This document shows positions 1 through 10,290 of a stretch of 64,000 nt of DNA, in pieces. Made by a program: the position numbers and the translations under genes. Numbering within the stretch: position 1 is the stretch's first letter; every line of letters starts with the position of its first letter. This DNA is from Nageia nagi (Eukaryota; Pinophyta), in NCBI GenBank assembly GCA_050084985.1, contig JBITNC010000002.1, positions 30,380,001 through 30,444,000 of the forward strand, given 5' to 3'. A model generated the notes under the pieces. The model did not search any database, was not told the DNA's origin, and was given only the letters and a program-made list of their open reading frames with translations.

Positions 1-2
1 TC

Positions 3-254
3 ATACAAGTTCGCTCTTCAAAAAAATCCAAAAATCAGCACATTTTGGGAAAATTGCAATCATTTCCTCTTGGGCTATCAGAATTTGACAAAATCTATGG
101 CATTGAAAAGAATACATCTGAGGCTACCATAGGTAGAAATTTCAGACTCTTAAGGGCCGAAATTTCATATTTACATCAGTTGGAAGGTTGGACAATAGAA
201 CAGTCTCCAAATCACGATTTAAAAAAGGTACAATTTATTTATTTATTTCTTTAA
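3..254 (+). CDS. Unidentified open reading frame fragment, possible captured exon
   Basis: This frame is open from the window edge to a TAA at 252-254 and begins upstream of the window. AAG followed by GTA at 225-230 resembles a splice donor, and an AG at 341-342 would join it in frame to a second open stretch, 343-534, giving an intron of about 115 bases. I recognise no family; residues such as SEFDKIYGIEKN and WTIEQSPNHD give no motif. It lies between the unseen 5' LTR and gag of the gag-only element, so it could be a captured host exon, an element-specific ORF or chance. Confidence 0.2.
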   Translation: MQVRSSKKSKNQHILGKLQSFPLGLSEFDKIYGIEKNTSEATIGRNFRLLRAEISYLHQLEGWTIEQSPNHDLKKVQFIYLFL

Positions 255-420
255 ATTTGCATATATTTTGATTGAAAGGTCTATTTGGGGTGATTCATAA
301 GCTATTGGAAAGAAAATAAAGAGTAGATTCTTTTAGGTATAGATGTGTTCTGGCATATTTAAACATAGGAGCTATCGTTACTTTGCCAGCACTGCATCCC
401 GAGGAATTGTGGTCTCCTAC

Positions 421-650
421 AACGTACTCGCAGTATATCGCTTAGGCCACTGTTGGATTCTCTCACGTACCTTTGAGTATATAGAGAGGCCATCATGCTC
501 ATGCACGTACATGGTATATAGAGAGGTCCTTTAGGATTCCCTCATGTACCGTGAGTATATTAGCAAGGGCCCTTTTCGAATGGTTGTGCATTAGACAGCA
601 CTAGCACAGAATTGAGCTCCCACGTACCTTGCGTATATAGGGAGACCCCC
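421..650 (+). repeat. Degenerate repeat of a GTAC...GTATATAG motif
   Basis: Five imperfect copies of a motif close to CACGTACCTTGAGTATATAG occur at about 421, 463, 503, 541 and 620, several followed by GAGAGG or GGAGACC. Spacing is about 40 bases for the first four. They lie just upstream of the gag start at 668. Each has a TATA-like core; a function in promoter or leader is only a guess. Confidence 0.55.
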
Positions 651-667
651 TAGAATACTTAGTCAAA

Positions 668-1579
668 ATGCCACCGAAAAAAATTGCTATACCAACTAGA
701 CCTCTAGAGGGTTCATCCATGACTATAGCAGAAAGTGAAGACATATTCTTTCGAATATCCCAAGTGGAAGAATTGGTTAAAGAGTGTGTAAAAAAGGGTG
801 ATATGGAGGAATTAAAAAGGGATTTGACAAAAGAGTTGGCAACTAAAATGGATCAATATATGGAAAAGATTTTTCAACTCATACAAAACACAGAAGTAAA
901 GATTCCTAAAGATGTTGATATGGCCCAGGGTTATCAGGTAAATAATGATATTATTCAAGGAGATAAACCCTTCATTAATAAGCCTAATTCAGGAGGATAT
1001 GCTTCTACTGATGGAAGTAATCAAGCATGGTTCTCAAGGGGAATCCAAATCCCCAATATCGACATGAGGAAGTTTGATGGAAGGGACCCCATCACTTGGA
1101 TATTTCAAATGGAGCACTTTTTTGATCTACACCAAGTACCAACATCACAAAAAGTAACTATTGCATCCTTGTATCTAGAGCCTGAGCAGGTTGTATGGTA
1201 CCAATGGATTTGTGAACGTAAAAAGGGTTCTATTATATCTTGGTCCATTTTTATAGAGGAACTGATAGCCTACCATGAGGATGTTAAGAATAATTCCTTC
1301 TTTACTCAATTGATAAATCTAAGGCAAGAAGGTTCAGTGATGGAGCACATTCAACAATTTCAAAAGTTGAGTCTTAGAGTGAAGGATATACCAGATGATA
1401 GATTGTTGGATCTCTTTATGGGAAACTTAAAGGATAAAATTCAACATGAGGTGCATCTATTTGAACCAACATCCTTAGAGATGGCTTTTAGGATGGCAAG
1501 GAAGGTTGAAAGTAAAAATATGGCAATGGCTGAATATTCCACATGGGAAGATGAGAAATTTCTACAGAAGCATCCATAA
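668..1579 (+). CDS. gag: Ty3/gypsy-type Gag protein, intact (303 aa)
   Basis: An uninterrupted 303-residue ORF starting MPPKKIAIPTRP. The N-terminal third is charged and probably helical. From about residue 125 it matches the retrotransposon Gag pattern: FDGRDPITWIFQMEHFF, then WYQW, then FFTQLINLRQEGSVMEH and DLFMGNLKDKI, through about residue 290. Gag forms the cytoplasmic particle that packages element RNA. There is no CCHC zinc knuckle and no protease; the frame stops at TAA and the 3' purine tract follows. It is intact while most neighbouring element genes are broken, which implies recent insertion or selection. The ATG at 668 is the first good start after the upstream repeats. Confidence 0.85.
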   Translation: MPPKKIAIPTRPLEGSSMTIAESEDIFFRISQVEELVKECVKKGDMEELKRDLTKELATKMDQYMEKIFQLIQNTEVKIPKDVDMAQGYQVNNDIIQGDKPFINKPNSGGYASTDGSNQAWFSRGIQIPNIDMRKFDGRDPITWIFQMEHFFDLHQVPTSQKVTIASLYLEPEQVVWYQWICERKKGSIISWSIFIEELIAYHEDVKNNSFFTQLINLRQEGSVMEHIQQFQKLSLRVKDIPDDRLLDLFMGNLKDKIQHEVHLFEPTSLEMAFRMARKVESKNMAMAEYSTWEDEKFLQKHP

Positions 1580-1608
1580 CTACTAAAATGTTGAGGACAA
1601 CATTTTTT

Positions 1609-1620
1609 GAAGGAGAGGGG
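1609..1620 (+). promoter_or_regulatory. Polypurine tract of the gag-only element
   Basis: GAAGGAGAGGGG stands two bases before the LTR start TGTTAGG. This is the expected primer for plus-strand DNA synthesis. The preceding bases (TTGAGGACAACATTTTTTG) resemble the 3' end of pol in full-length gypsy elements, consistent with an internal deletion from gag to the end of pol. Confidence 0.75.
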
Positions 1621-1622
1621 CA

Positions 1623-1909
1623 TGTTAGGTCCCTATACATTATTATTGTTAGGTCGGCTATGGTTATTATTATTTCCTTACATTATTATTATTATGTCGG
1701 CTAGTGTCCTTTCATTGTAGTGGCACCCCTTGGACTCCTATATATACTAAGGAGGTATTATCATTTGAGATGTCTATTGTTGTGTAATTGATGTGATGTA
1801 AAAGAGGTTGCCCCCTCGAAGTGGCTTATTACAGATTTTATCTCTTATTCAATGTGTTTAGCTCTCTCTTTGGTGATTTTATGCTATTTTGGGAACTTTT
1901 TTCATAACA
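1623..1909 (+). repeat. 3' LTR (287 bp) of the gag-only element
   Basis: Begins TGTTAGG and ends CATAACA, giving the inverted termini TGTTA...TAACA. CTATATATA at 1738-1746 is a likely TATA box. Near the start there is an internal direct repeat (TACATTATTATT followed by GTCGGCTA) at about 1632-1656 and 1679-1703. The five bases after the LTR (TTATA) are the candidate target duplication; the partner lies outside the window. Confidence 0.75.
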
Positions 1910-2335
1910 TTATAATATTTCTCAGACATACTACATCACTTTCTAAACATGAATTTGACATATTGGCAACACCTTAGGACCTCAAACGTATGTACAATTA
2001 CCAAAAAATACCCAACTAGGCTATGATCATCTTTTGGTACTTATGACAACACTTTCTTTTGAACAAGATAGTGGTTAAGATACAAAATAAAATATTTAAT
2101 ACCTATATACATAAATAGCACCCTAACTATTAATAGCACCCAAAACTAGCTAGACTTAGCAAATTTTGATAAAATTCACTAAGTACAAAGAACAAAGATT
2201 ACTTTCAATATTTACAAAAACATGAAAGCAAAGTAATAAATGGTAATTAAGAATGAGTTTATTTGAAAGGGATGGAAGAATCAAGAATGGAAAAATGTTA
2301 CCTTATCTTCAACTTGTGATTCTAAAAGAATAACA
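1910..2335 (-). repeat. 3' LTR of Tat-1, truncated copy
   Basis: Aligns with 13755-14168 of the right LTR: both share CATACTACATCACTT and TTTATTTGAAA at matching spacing. It ends ATAACA at 2335, matching the ATACA end at 43839 in Tat-3. The other roughly 1.4 kb of this LTR is absent because the gag-only element interrupts it at 1910. Confidence 0.85.
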
Positions 2336-2929
2336 ATCTTTTGGAGTCTCTTGGGGTCTCAGCTTGCTTGAGAATTGAACCTTTACTTACTAATCCCACT
2401 TGCTTGCCCGAATGAATCTTTTGTAGGGGTTTTAGGTGGTGGAACTAATTCTGTAGGGAGCAAATACTAGAGTTTCTAATACAAATCTTTCAAGTCCTGA
2501 TAGTCTATTTGTGACAAAATAGGGCATGCTTGTAGTTTAACTATATTTTCTCTGAAACCCTTTAGTACACTCTCCAATCTTCAAGTGTATATAAATCTTG
2601 AAATTACCTCTTGAGATAGGTCACTTATTTGCTACAAATCTGAGATTTACTTCTCAAAGTAATATTATTCCAAAAATTTTATGGTATTTGCAACCCATCG
2701 GTTGGCACTACCCTATACATCTTGTTCCTCCCATAATGTAAAAGACTTTAATTTAATTAAAGAATGAGAATTTATTAATAAAACTAATTTTTATCTTCAA
2801 TTGGTGTTTTGAATATCTACACCAAACACTAGATCCTATAACTCACGGATATCCCAAGTTCTCCTCAAAATTATTTTCCTTGGCCTTAGAGTGATGGTAG
2901 CTAAACCTTTTTCTACCAAGGCCTTCAAC

Positions 2930-5900
2930 CAACTCTGAATTATTTCAATTACTAATCGAAGCACACTTAGGGCCAATTTATGCAAAGTAGCCTAGGTGAT
3001 ATACTATGAGTAGCTTGCTCTATTTGATTCTTTAATAAATGTAGCTCTGACAAACTCACTAGTCTTTCTCCTATCTACTCAAACAAGGATTTTTTGAAGT
3101 TTTTAACAATCTGTAGCAGTTTTATTTTATCATCATTAAGCACTTTATTTTCTACTACTACCTTATTCAACTCCTCTTTATTCTGTTGAGCTTTTTGATT
3201 TTCAATCATGGCTACTTGATCTTTTAGATCTTTTATTTATTTCTTTACACTTTACATCTCAACCTTACTCTGTTCTAGACTCTTCTCAAACTCAAACTTA
3301 TGCTTATTTAGCTTCTTTATCAATTCCTTATTTTAGTTATACAACCCAGTTATTATTTTACCCTTTTGGGAGTAGTCCTTTTTGTATTGATCTATCTTTT
3401 AATTTAATTTATCAATCTTATACTCCATGGATTGGAGACTTTTTTTGACCACCATGGAAGTATTTACAAGAAGTCTAGATTGATTTATAGCTAGAGCACT
3501 TTGCATATTTACATTTACCACACCCATGGGGATAGTATCTAGTTGTTCTTCTTTGAAAGGCATCTAAGAAATTTTAATATCTCTCATCTTTGTCACTTTA
3601 CTCAAAATTCTAGACTATTGATTTCGAAGCATAGGGGGTTTATTTACAAATGTCACCCAATCAATAGGCTCTACTATTTTAGTAGAAAAATTATTTTTTA
3701 TTTCCTATTATAAGGATGTGAAAAAATGAATTAAATAATGTGGGATTTCACCTGCCCTTAAGGTAGATGTTAGAGTGTCTTGCATAGGCTCTTATGATGT
3801 CTTCTTGGTAGAGCAAGTTATTTGTACTTATTCCTCTTCCTCTTCCCCAGAAGGCTTCTTTTTCTTATTTGTCTTATCCTTTGAGTTGGAATCTTTCTTC
3901 TTCTTGGGATCTTTTTTGTCATCATCATCTTTGTATCCACCTACTTCACCTTCAATTGCTATAGTAACACCCATGTCGAGTACATTATCTCCTCCTTACT
4001 TCACTTCATCCCATGTTTCCTCCCATGCATCTTGGTAGATAACAATTTTTGTGCTTTAGGGTCTTTAAGTCTCATTAGCATCTACCATGTCTATTTCTTT
4101 CATGCTTATTTTTGGTAGTTCATGACTTATTTGAGGATATGGAGTCTATGTACTCTTGGTTCCTAGTGGTTTTGTGATCTAGGTTTTATTTTTCTTCATT
4201 GAGGCTTGTTGTGCTTGAGCCTCTGCTAAAGTTGTAATTCTTTTTCTCTTCTTTGAAGAGGACTCTTGGGAAGTGATAGCTATTTCAACTTGATTCCCTT
4301 CTTTTTCAATGGTTTTAATGAACCAGATTGTTCACCTACTTCTCTCTTCCTTATCAAATTTCTTCCCATTACACTAATTATTGATCATCTCTCATTATTA
4401 TTCCTTGAAAATTTGTTATGAGTGGTTTCCCTACTTTTGTAAATGGGTCCTAAATGTACTATGAATTCCAGTACTGATCATATTGAAATTCAATAAAGAT
4501 TTATTTTTCAAGATGGTGCATTTTGGTAGTATATTCAAATCAAAATTTTGTAAAATAATCAATCTTATTGGGGCCCCAACCTAACTCATTTCTTAACTAG
4601 GCTATAACCTCCAAGTTTAAGGCAAAATCTTATCATCTAACCTCCTAGTTTTTATATTTTTTAATACCCTCAAGGGTTAACTAGACCTTATCTAAAATTC
4701 TAACTTCCAATTCTAGGGATACCTCAACTTCCTATTCAAACTAATTTACAAAATATTCAATATGGGGTCAGGGCTCATAGGCAAAAGCCAAGCACTTTTT
4801 ATTTGATTTTATTATTTTTGTAATTTCACTTGATGGGTCATATATCCAAAGGGAATATGCCATATCTAATTTAAAAAAATTTAGAATAAATTGAGCTAAC
4901 TCATCTTTACAACCTATCTCTAGTAATGTAAAATTTCTAGCTATAATTGTTATCTTAATAATGGACTTAAAATTACCCCCAGACCCATAGTTTTTCTTTA
5001 TGGCACATATATGTTTACCTATTTCTAAAAAATACAATTGGGGGGTAACAAATTTTGGTAATAAAAATGGATTTTCAAAATACTTATACCTTATTATAAT
5101 AGTTCTATCTTTCAAGAAGTACCAATAACCTATTTTATTACCTCCTTGCAACTCCCACATGGTGTATTGGCATAAACTATGAGCAACATTTCCCATTATA
5201 ATGTGTACCATTGGGGCATAAAATTTCTCCATGAACTTATAGTATGAGCCATGAAGTTTTTTCAACATTGGTACCCTCAAGTCGATTGGTGTGGGTGTTG
5301 TGGTCAAGGTCGCTACTTCAACCTAAAGTCCTCCTTCCACCAAGACCTCCAAATTTTGGTGGACAATGAGCCACCAAAAATAATATGAGTGTCAAAAGTT
5401 TGATTTTTCTATTTTAAAGAGATTTTTCCTTACCTCATTTGAAATGAATGTAGGAAAATCAAAGCATACATAGGCCTTTATGATATTATAGGTCATTCTC
5501 ATCATGGCCTCATTTGCTTTTATTTGGGTTTTCTTCCCTAGGATAATTGCTAATGCTTTTAGCAAAAAGGGGGTGATGTCATAGCTCTATAAAAGCTTAG
5601 TATTCCTTACCTCATACCTTTCATCAATCTAGTCTAACATCTCTGCCTCATTCTAATAAAAATTTACTTTCTTATGCTTAAGGTCTATTTGCTTTTTGAT
5701 GTAGAAAGTCCAATCAAGCAAGACTACAAATGCATACATGATAACCTCAAGGTACAATAGTCCATAAAAATACTAGGCTAGTACCTAGACTCTACCTCCC
5801 CTACTTACTACTCCATGTAGGCTTTGATTTCATGCCCTTATGGGCTAGGTCTAAGCATGATGGTATATAGCAACTTAGAATAGGTGAAAGATTCATAAGG

Positions 5901-6175
5901 CACATAATATGCAAGGCCTTGGTCAATCATAACATCCCTCTTAGAATCAATTAATGATTTCCTTTTGTCCACAACCTCAAGCTTTAGGTGCTGTAATAGG
6001 ATCCTCATAGGATTGGCACACTAGGTATCCATATGATTGATGACCCCCATCTTTGTCTAGTTGATACTAAGAGCATTCTCCAAATATTCTTCTTGAATGG
6101 CAATAAGATTGGCATCCACCCCCTTTTGCTCAATTACTATTGGTTCCTTAGTAGTTGTCATGGTGTCTATTATCT
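2930..6175 (-). pseudogene. Extra ORF (ORFx) between integrase and 3' LTR of Tat-1
   Basis: A broken coding region of roughly 1,000 codons read right to left, across more than one frame. The longest open part (4768-5307, 179 codons) contains MWELQGGNKIGYWYFLKD. Upstream, 5460-6175 reads NEAMMRMTYNIIKAYVCFDF and QEEYLENALSINQTKMG. The 3' part, 2970-3560, is one frame broken by single TAA and TGA-type changes and encodes a Lys/Glu-rich predicted coiled coil (KELIKKLNKHKFEFEKSLEQ), preceded near 3850 by an acidic EEEEE/KKKK segment. The N-terminal two thirds are matched by Tat-3 at 48961-50930, so it belongs to the element. I recognise no family. Downstream extra ORFs are known in Tat elements, but this one cannot be assigned. 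Confidence 0.6.
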
Positions 6176-6969
6176 TCTTTGTAGCAAGAGTAAGCTTCAA
6201 AGATATGAAACCTTACAAGATTAAGCTCTAAAATTCTCCTTCTCCTCATACTACTGGCTCTATAAACTTTAATCTTTGGTTCTCTCAAAAACTTATGCTC
6301 TAAAATTTGCTAACTGAAGAATAAAAGGGTTAGGGAGTATGTTTTATTTTCCTAAGGTTTATGATTGATGTCAATTAATGGCAATTTATGACCAAGGAAT
6401 TTTTGGGTTCATAGGTTGTATAATGTCAAGGATGATAGGTGGTAATACATTGATTTCAAGCATGTTGAATTTAAATTGGGAGATAGGGAATAGCTGGTGG
6501 ATTTTCCAAGGAGATCTCCCTCTTAAATATTATCCTTTTGATTAAATCATTTATGCTAGATAAGGTTAACTCCCATCATGCTTAGTTAATGTTAACATTA
6601 ACAGCTACCTACCTCCTTAGAAAGTGTATCCTACCTAAATTAGAATGTACAATCAATAATAATTTTTGTATTGAAAAGACAACAATATTTACATTGTACA
6701 ATGATTAGCAAGTGTTATGTAATCACCCAATCACTTGGTAATGTTTCAAATAGCTCCCATTCATTAGAATAGGTAGCTCTTAGGAGCCAATGATATCTTG
6801 AAGTCTAAATGCATTGTTTTGCATAGATTTAATGATAATATAGGGCCTAATCCATAAGGAATCAAATTGTTGATGTTTCTTGAGCTTTTCTCTCTCTTCA
6901 TCCTATTTGAGGATAATGTCACCAACTTCAAACTTAACCTAGGAAGAATTTTTCTTGTCAAACCACTTT

Positions 6970-7840
6970 TTAACTATGTGTTGTTTATGTTAGAAAGACT
7001 TGTATGCTTTGTTTCTATCCTCTTCCAATTTCATGAGCTGATTGGATTGCACTTGTAGTGGTTCAAACTCATAGTCTTCAAGCCCTTGTAGGATTTGTAA
7101 TGCAAGTAACTCAAGATGAATAAAAAATACTGGTATTTTACCATATACTATTGCATAAGGGGATGTCTTGATAGTTGATTCGATACTGATTCTATCTACC
7201 CATAATGCATAGTCCAAATATGTATTCCATTTTTTAAGATTCCCTTTAATTATCCTTTCAATAATTCAGGTTAAGTTTTTATTTGTTGATTTTGCTAACC
7301 CATTCCCTTGCAGGGAGTAATTTGAACATAATAACTAGTAGATATCGTACTTAGTAACAAATTTTAACAAATTAGCTCCAATGAATATAGGACCATTATC
7401 TGATACAATAGTCTATGGGATACCAAAGTAAGTGATTTTTCTTTTAATCATATCTATCACTACCTCCTGATGTACACTTTTACATGGAATGGCTTCTAAC
7501 CATCTCATAAAATAGTATGTTGTAGTCAAAATAAATTTATGGCCCTCTAAGGAATTTATATTTATAACACTAATAAAATCAAGATCTCATTATTGGAATG
7601 GTTCCTCAACAACCATAGGCTTAAGAGGCATTGCAACCTATCTTCTTTTTCCCACATATCTGCTACATTTGTCACATTTCTAGGTTATCTTGAATGAATC
7701 TTGGAAAATAATAGGCAAATAATACTTGGCTTGTAATATTTTTACTACAGTAGTTGGGCCACTATAGTTTCCTCTAGAGAATCCATAATGAAATTTGTGC
7801 AAAATTCTCTAGGTTTCATCATGAGTTACACATCTTAATA
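6970..7840 (-). pseudogene. Integrase region of Tat-1 pol, broken
   Basis: Reading right to left: a zinc-binding segment with a KCDKCSRYVGKRR-like end (about 7640-7700), the core with SDNGP (about 7390), then GNGLAKSTNKNL at about 7285 and the C-terminal part ALWVDRISIESTIKTSPYA at 7150-7217. The expected final acidic residue in GNGLAE is Lys here (Glu in Tat-3). Several stops interrupt the frame. It would have inserted element DNA into the genome; it is not functional. Confidence 0.8.
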
Positions 7841-7844
7841 GGGT

Positions 7845-8560
7845 CTAATCAAAATTCTTCTTATAAAGATGATCATCTATCATCACAAACTTCAACACTT
7901 CTAATTTTAATCTCCTTATTTGAAATCTATTCAAAGATTCAAGATATTTATCAATCCTAAAATAAAAAATAAATTGCTTAATCCAATCACTTTCTTGGTT
8001 AGGATGCTCTTCATCCTCTATGACAAAAATCATGTGTGTAGCCCTTGCTATATTTTCACAAAGAGACCTACCCCTAATAATCTTGGTTGGCTTGATTTCT
8101 ACATCATATTCCATTATTTTTATAATCCAACTAGCCTTTCCTTCATCTAATTCTCCTCGAATGATAATTTCTTACACTAGGGTAAATAGTATATACAAAA
8201 ATCTTGTTATGGGACACATAATGCTTAAACTTCTTAAGTCCTTTCATTATGGAAAACACTTACTTCTCAATAAATGAATACCTTCTTTGATGTTGGTGTG
8301 GTGTTTGGATATTAAAGGCTATGGAATGTTCTTCCTTCTGATCATCTTTCTATGCTAGAATTGTAGCAACACTTTTCTTCACTCCATATGCATACATAAT
8401 AAAATCTTTTGAAAAATCAAGATTCTTCAAAATAGGAGCTTTTGTTATAGCTTTTTTAAAATCGTAAAAAGCTTAATTTGCTTCTTTTGACCAAGAAAAT
8501 ACATCATCTTTCTTTAACATTGTTGTAATTGGGGAAATTATCTCTAAAAATCAATAATAA
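7845..8560 (-). pseudogene. RNase H and RT-integrase connection of Tat-1
   Basis: Downstream of RT, the sequence reads a typical gypsy RNase H end: SIMKGLKKFKHYVSHNKIF at about 8215-8280, then MEYDVEIKPTKIIRGRSLCE at 8055-8114. Residues 1-89 of the open part at 7845-8114 are the linker leading to integrase. Tat-3 has the same segment (MEYDIKIKPIKLIRG, 52812-52994). The upstream half carries stops. This is the ordinary RNase H that follows RT, separate from the RNase H-like domain at 9690. Confidence 0.75.
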
Positions 8561-8569
8561 ATTTTCTAA

Positions 8570-9480
8570 CAAAATTGATTTTACCAAGGAAAGATTGTAG
8601 GGCCTTCTTATTAGAGGGTAAAGGCAATGCTTCAATAGCTCTTACTCTATCTAGATCAATTGCTAATTATTTTTCTGAGATAATATGACCAAGAAGTTTT
8701 CCTTGGTTAACCATAAAAATAGACTTTTTAGGATTGATTTAAATCCCAAATTCTATACATTTTTCAAAAACTAGCTTAATATGATTCAAGTGGTCCTTTC
8801 TACTCTTGGAAAACATTATGATGTCATCTAGATAGACTAGAATAATCTTGTTTATCAAATATTTGAAGGCATGATCCATGGCTCTTTGAAATGTAGCCCT
8901 AGCATTAGAGAGACTAAAAGAAATTCATTGAAATGCAATGTCCCCCATTTGGTTGTGAATGTAGTTTTGAATTGATCCTCATCCTTTACTCAAATTTGAT
9001 TGAATATTAAGTAGCCATCAATAATAAAAAAAATAGCATGCTTTGGCTACCATATGTAGGATTTTCTCTATGGGAGGGAGGGGATAGTTATCCTTGAGAG
9101 ATACTTGGTTCAGATTTCTAAAGTCTACACACAACTTGATTTCTCCACTCTTTTTTCTTACTAGGACTACATTGGAAATCCAAGAAGAATGCTTGATAGG
9201 ATAGATAAATTTAGAATCTAAGAGTTTAATTAACTCTTGTTTCATGTCTTCTATTTTTTGGTTGACTATCCTTTGCTTTTATTTGTATGGTTTAGCTTCT
9301 GGTTCAAGCTTAATGGTGTGCTGGATCACATTTTTGTTATATGTATTTAGATCATCATAAGTTCAAGAAATTGCCTTTGAGAACTAGTCATAAATTTGAA
9401 AAAATGATCCTTTTCTCTTCTTCAAAGCACTCTAATCCAACCTTTATATATTTCATGGGTTCTACTTCTAGTTGAATATT
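8570..9480 (-). pseudogene. Reverse transcriptase of Tat-1, broken
   Basis: The best open part, 9018-9245, has LVRKKSGEIKLCVDFRNLNQ, the gypsy RT fingers, and DNYPLPPI. YLDD, the polymerase active site, is encoded at 8823-8834, and the thumb (KVESFLGQINF-like) lies near 8560-8620. Upstream, 9300-9480 encodes the usual pre-RT linker (KYIKVGLECFEEEKR). Stops and a frameshift separate the fingers from the palm. It copied element RNA into DNA in the cytoplasm when intact. Confidence 0.85.
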
Positions 9481-9689
9481 ATCCTTCTTTTGAATAGCTA
9501 AGGTTTTGTCCTTTTGAACATCTTCAGAGTCAAACACCCTTTCAAAAGTGAGCAAACCTTTTAGTATAACATTTTTTTGAGTTTTATTACATCTAATTCT
9601 TAGAAATAGTTAGGTAATTCTTTAATACCAAAGGTATTAATTATTGCTTCATCTAATAGAAATTTCATATATGCTCATTGGATTCAAAT

Positions 9690-10290
9690 ACTTGCTAGAA
9701 GTTTATAGTATCAGGTATTGATGGCCTACATTGGACTTTGAATCCAAAGCTTTCTCTTTTGTAATGAGTAGGGTTATAGCATGTTCCTTTATTCCCAAGT
9801 GCATTAGCAACTTGATTATACCTTCTAGGAATAGAGATAAAATTAATTTCTAAGAATGACTCTTGTAAGTCCCATACCCTATTCCTATAAGTATTCAAAT
9901 AGTGATGTTTTGCAATAATTTGGTTTCTAACTTGCTTTATAATCAATTTAGAATCACCATGCACTACTAAAAATATGATGCCCATACTAATTGCTTTGGA
10001 TAACCCTAAATAAAGGGCTTCATACTTAGAATCATTATTTATGCAAATTCATGTAAATCTAAATAAGAATCTTCTAATATGCCCTTCTAGTGATTTAAAG
10101 ATAATACTAGCCTCGTAATCATGGTTACATTTGGCCCCATCAAAGTATATTATCCATATCTCATGGCCTCTCTCAACTGTGATTGAGATTGGCTATGAAT
10201 TTTCATACACATAGTAGTTTCCTATGCCAATGTTAGTAACCTAGTAATTGACATCATTAGCTAAAAGAATTTTTGTTAGTAACATCATAA
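9690..10290 (-). pseudogene. RNase H-like (RVT_3-type) domain upstream of RT in Tat-1
   Basis: Reads IIYFDGAKCNHDYEA near 10140-10180 (first Asp), SKYEALYLGL near 10010-10040 (Glu), VVHGDSKLIIKQV near 9930-9960 (Asp) and RRYNQVANALG near 9790-9825, where the family normally has NxxAD; the last Asp is Asn here. This is the RNase H fold seen as a second RNase H in Tat elements. It lies on the gag side of RT; an ordinary RNase H also follows RT at 7845-8560. Tat-3 has the same order. The segment at 10240-10290 (LLANDVNY) joins directly to the gag-protease linker because the protease is deleted. Confidence 0.75.

Larger units (their letters stand above)
1..1909 (+). mobile_element. Gag-only LTR retrotransposon (TR-GAG-like), 5' end outside window
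   Basis: One open gag gene (668-1579) is followed within about 40 bases by a purine tract and an LTR starting TGTTAGG and ending CATAACA. No protease, RT or integrase lies between, so it should depend on enzymes supplied in trans. The same LTR is not found at 1-660, so the 5' LTR and primer site must be left of the window or lost. The right end sits inside the left LTR of Tat-1: sequence from 1910 on matches the right LTR of Tat-1 near 13760. Non-autonomous gag-only elements are known in plants as TR-GAG; assignment to that group is inferred from structure. Confidence 0.72.

Noticed and set aside
343-534. Stand-alone 63-codon ORF before gag
   Set aside because: Runs through the GTATATAG repeats with no recognisable domain; kept only as a possible second exon.
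3775-4038. 87-codon + strand ORF rich in Ser and Phe
   Set aside because: It is the opposite strand of the acidic/basic part of ORFx; low-complexity complement explains it.
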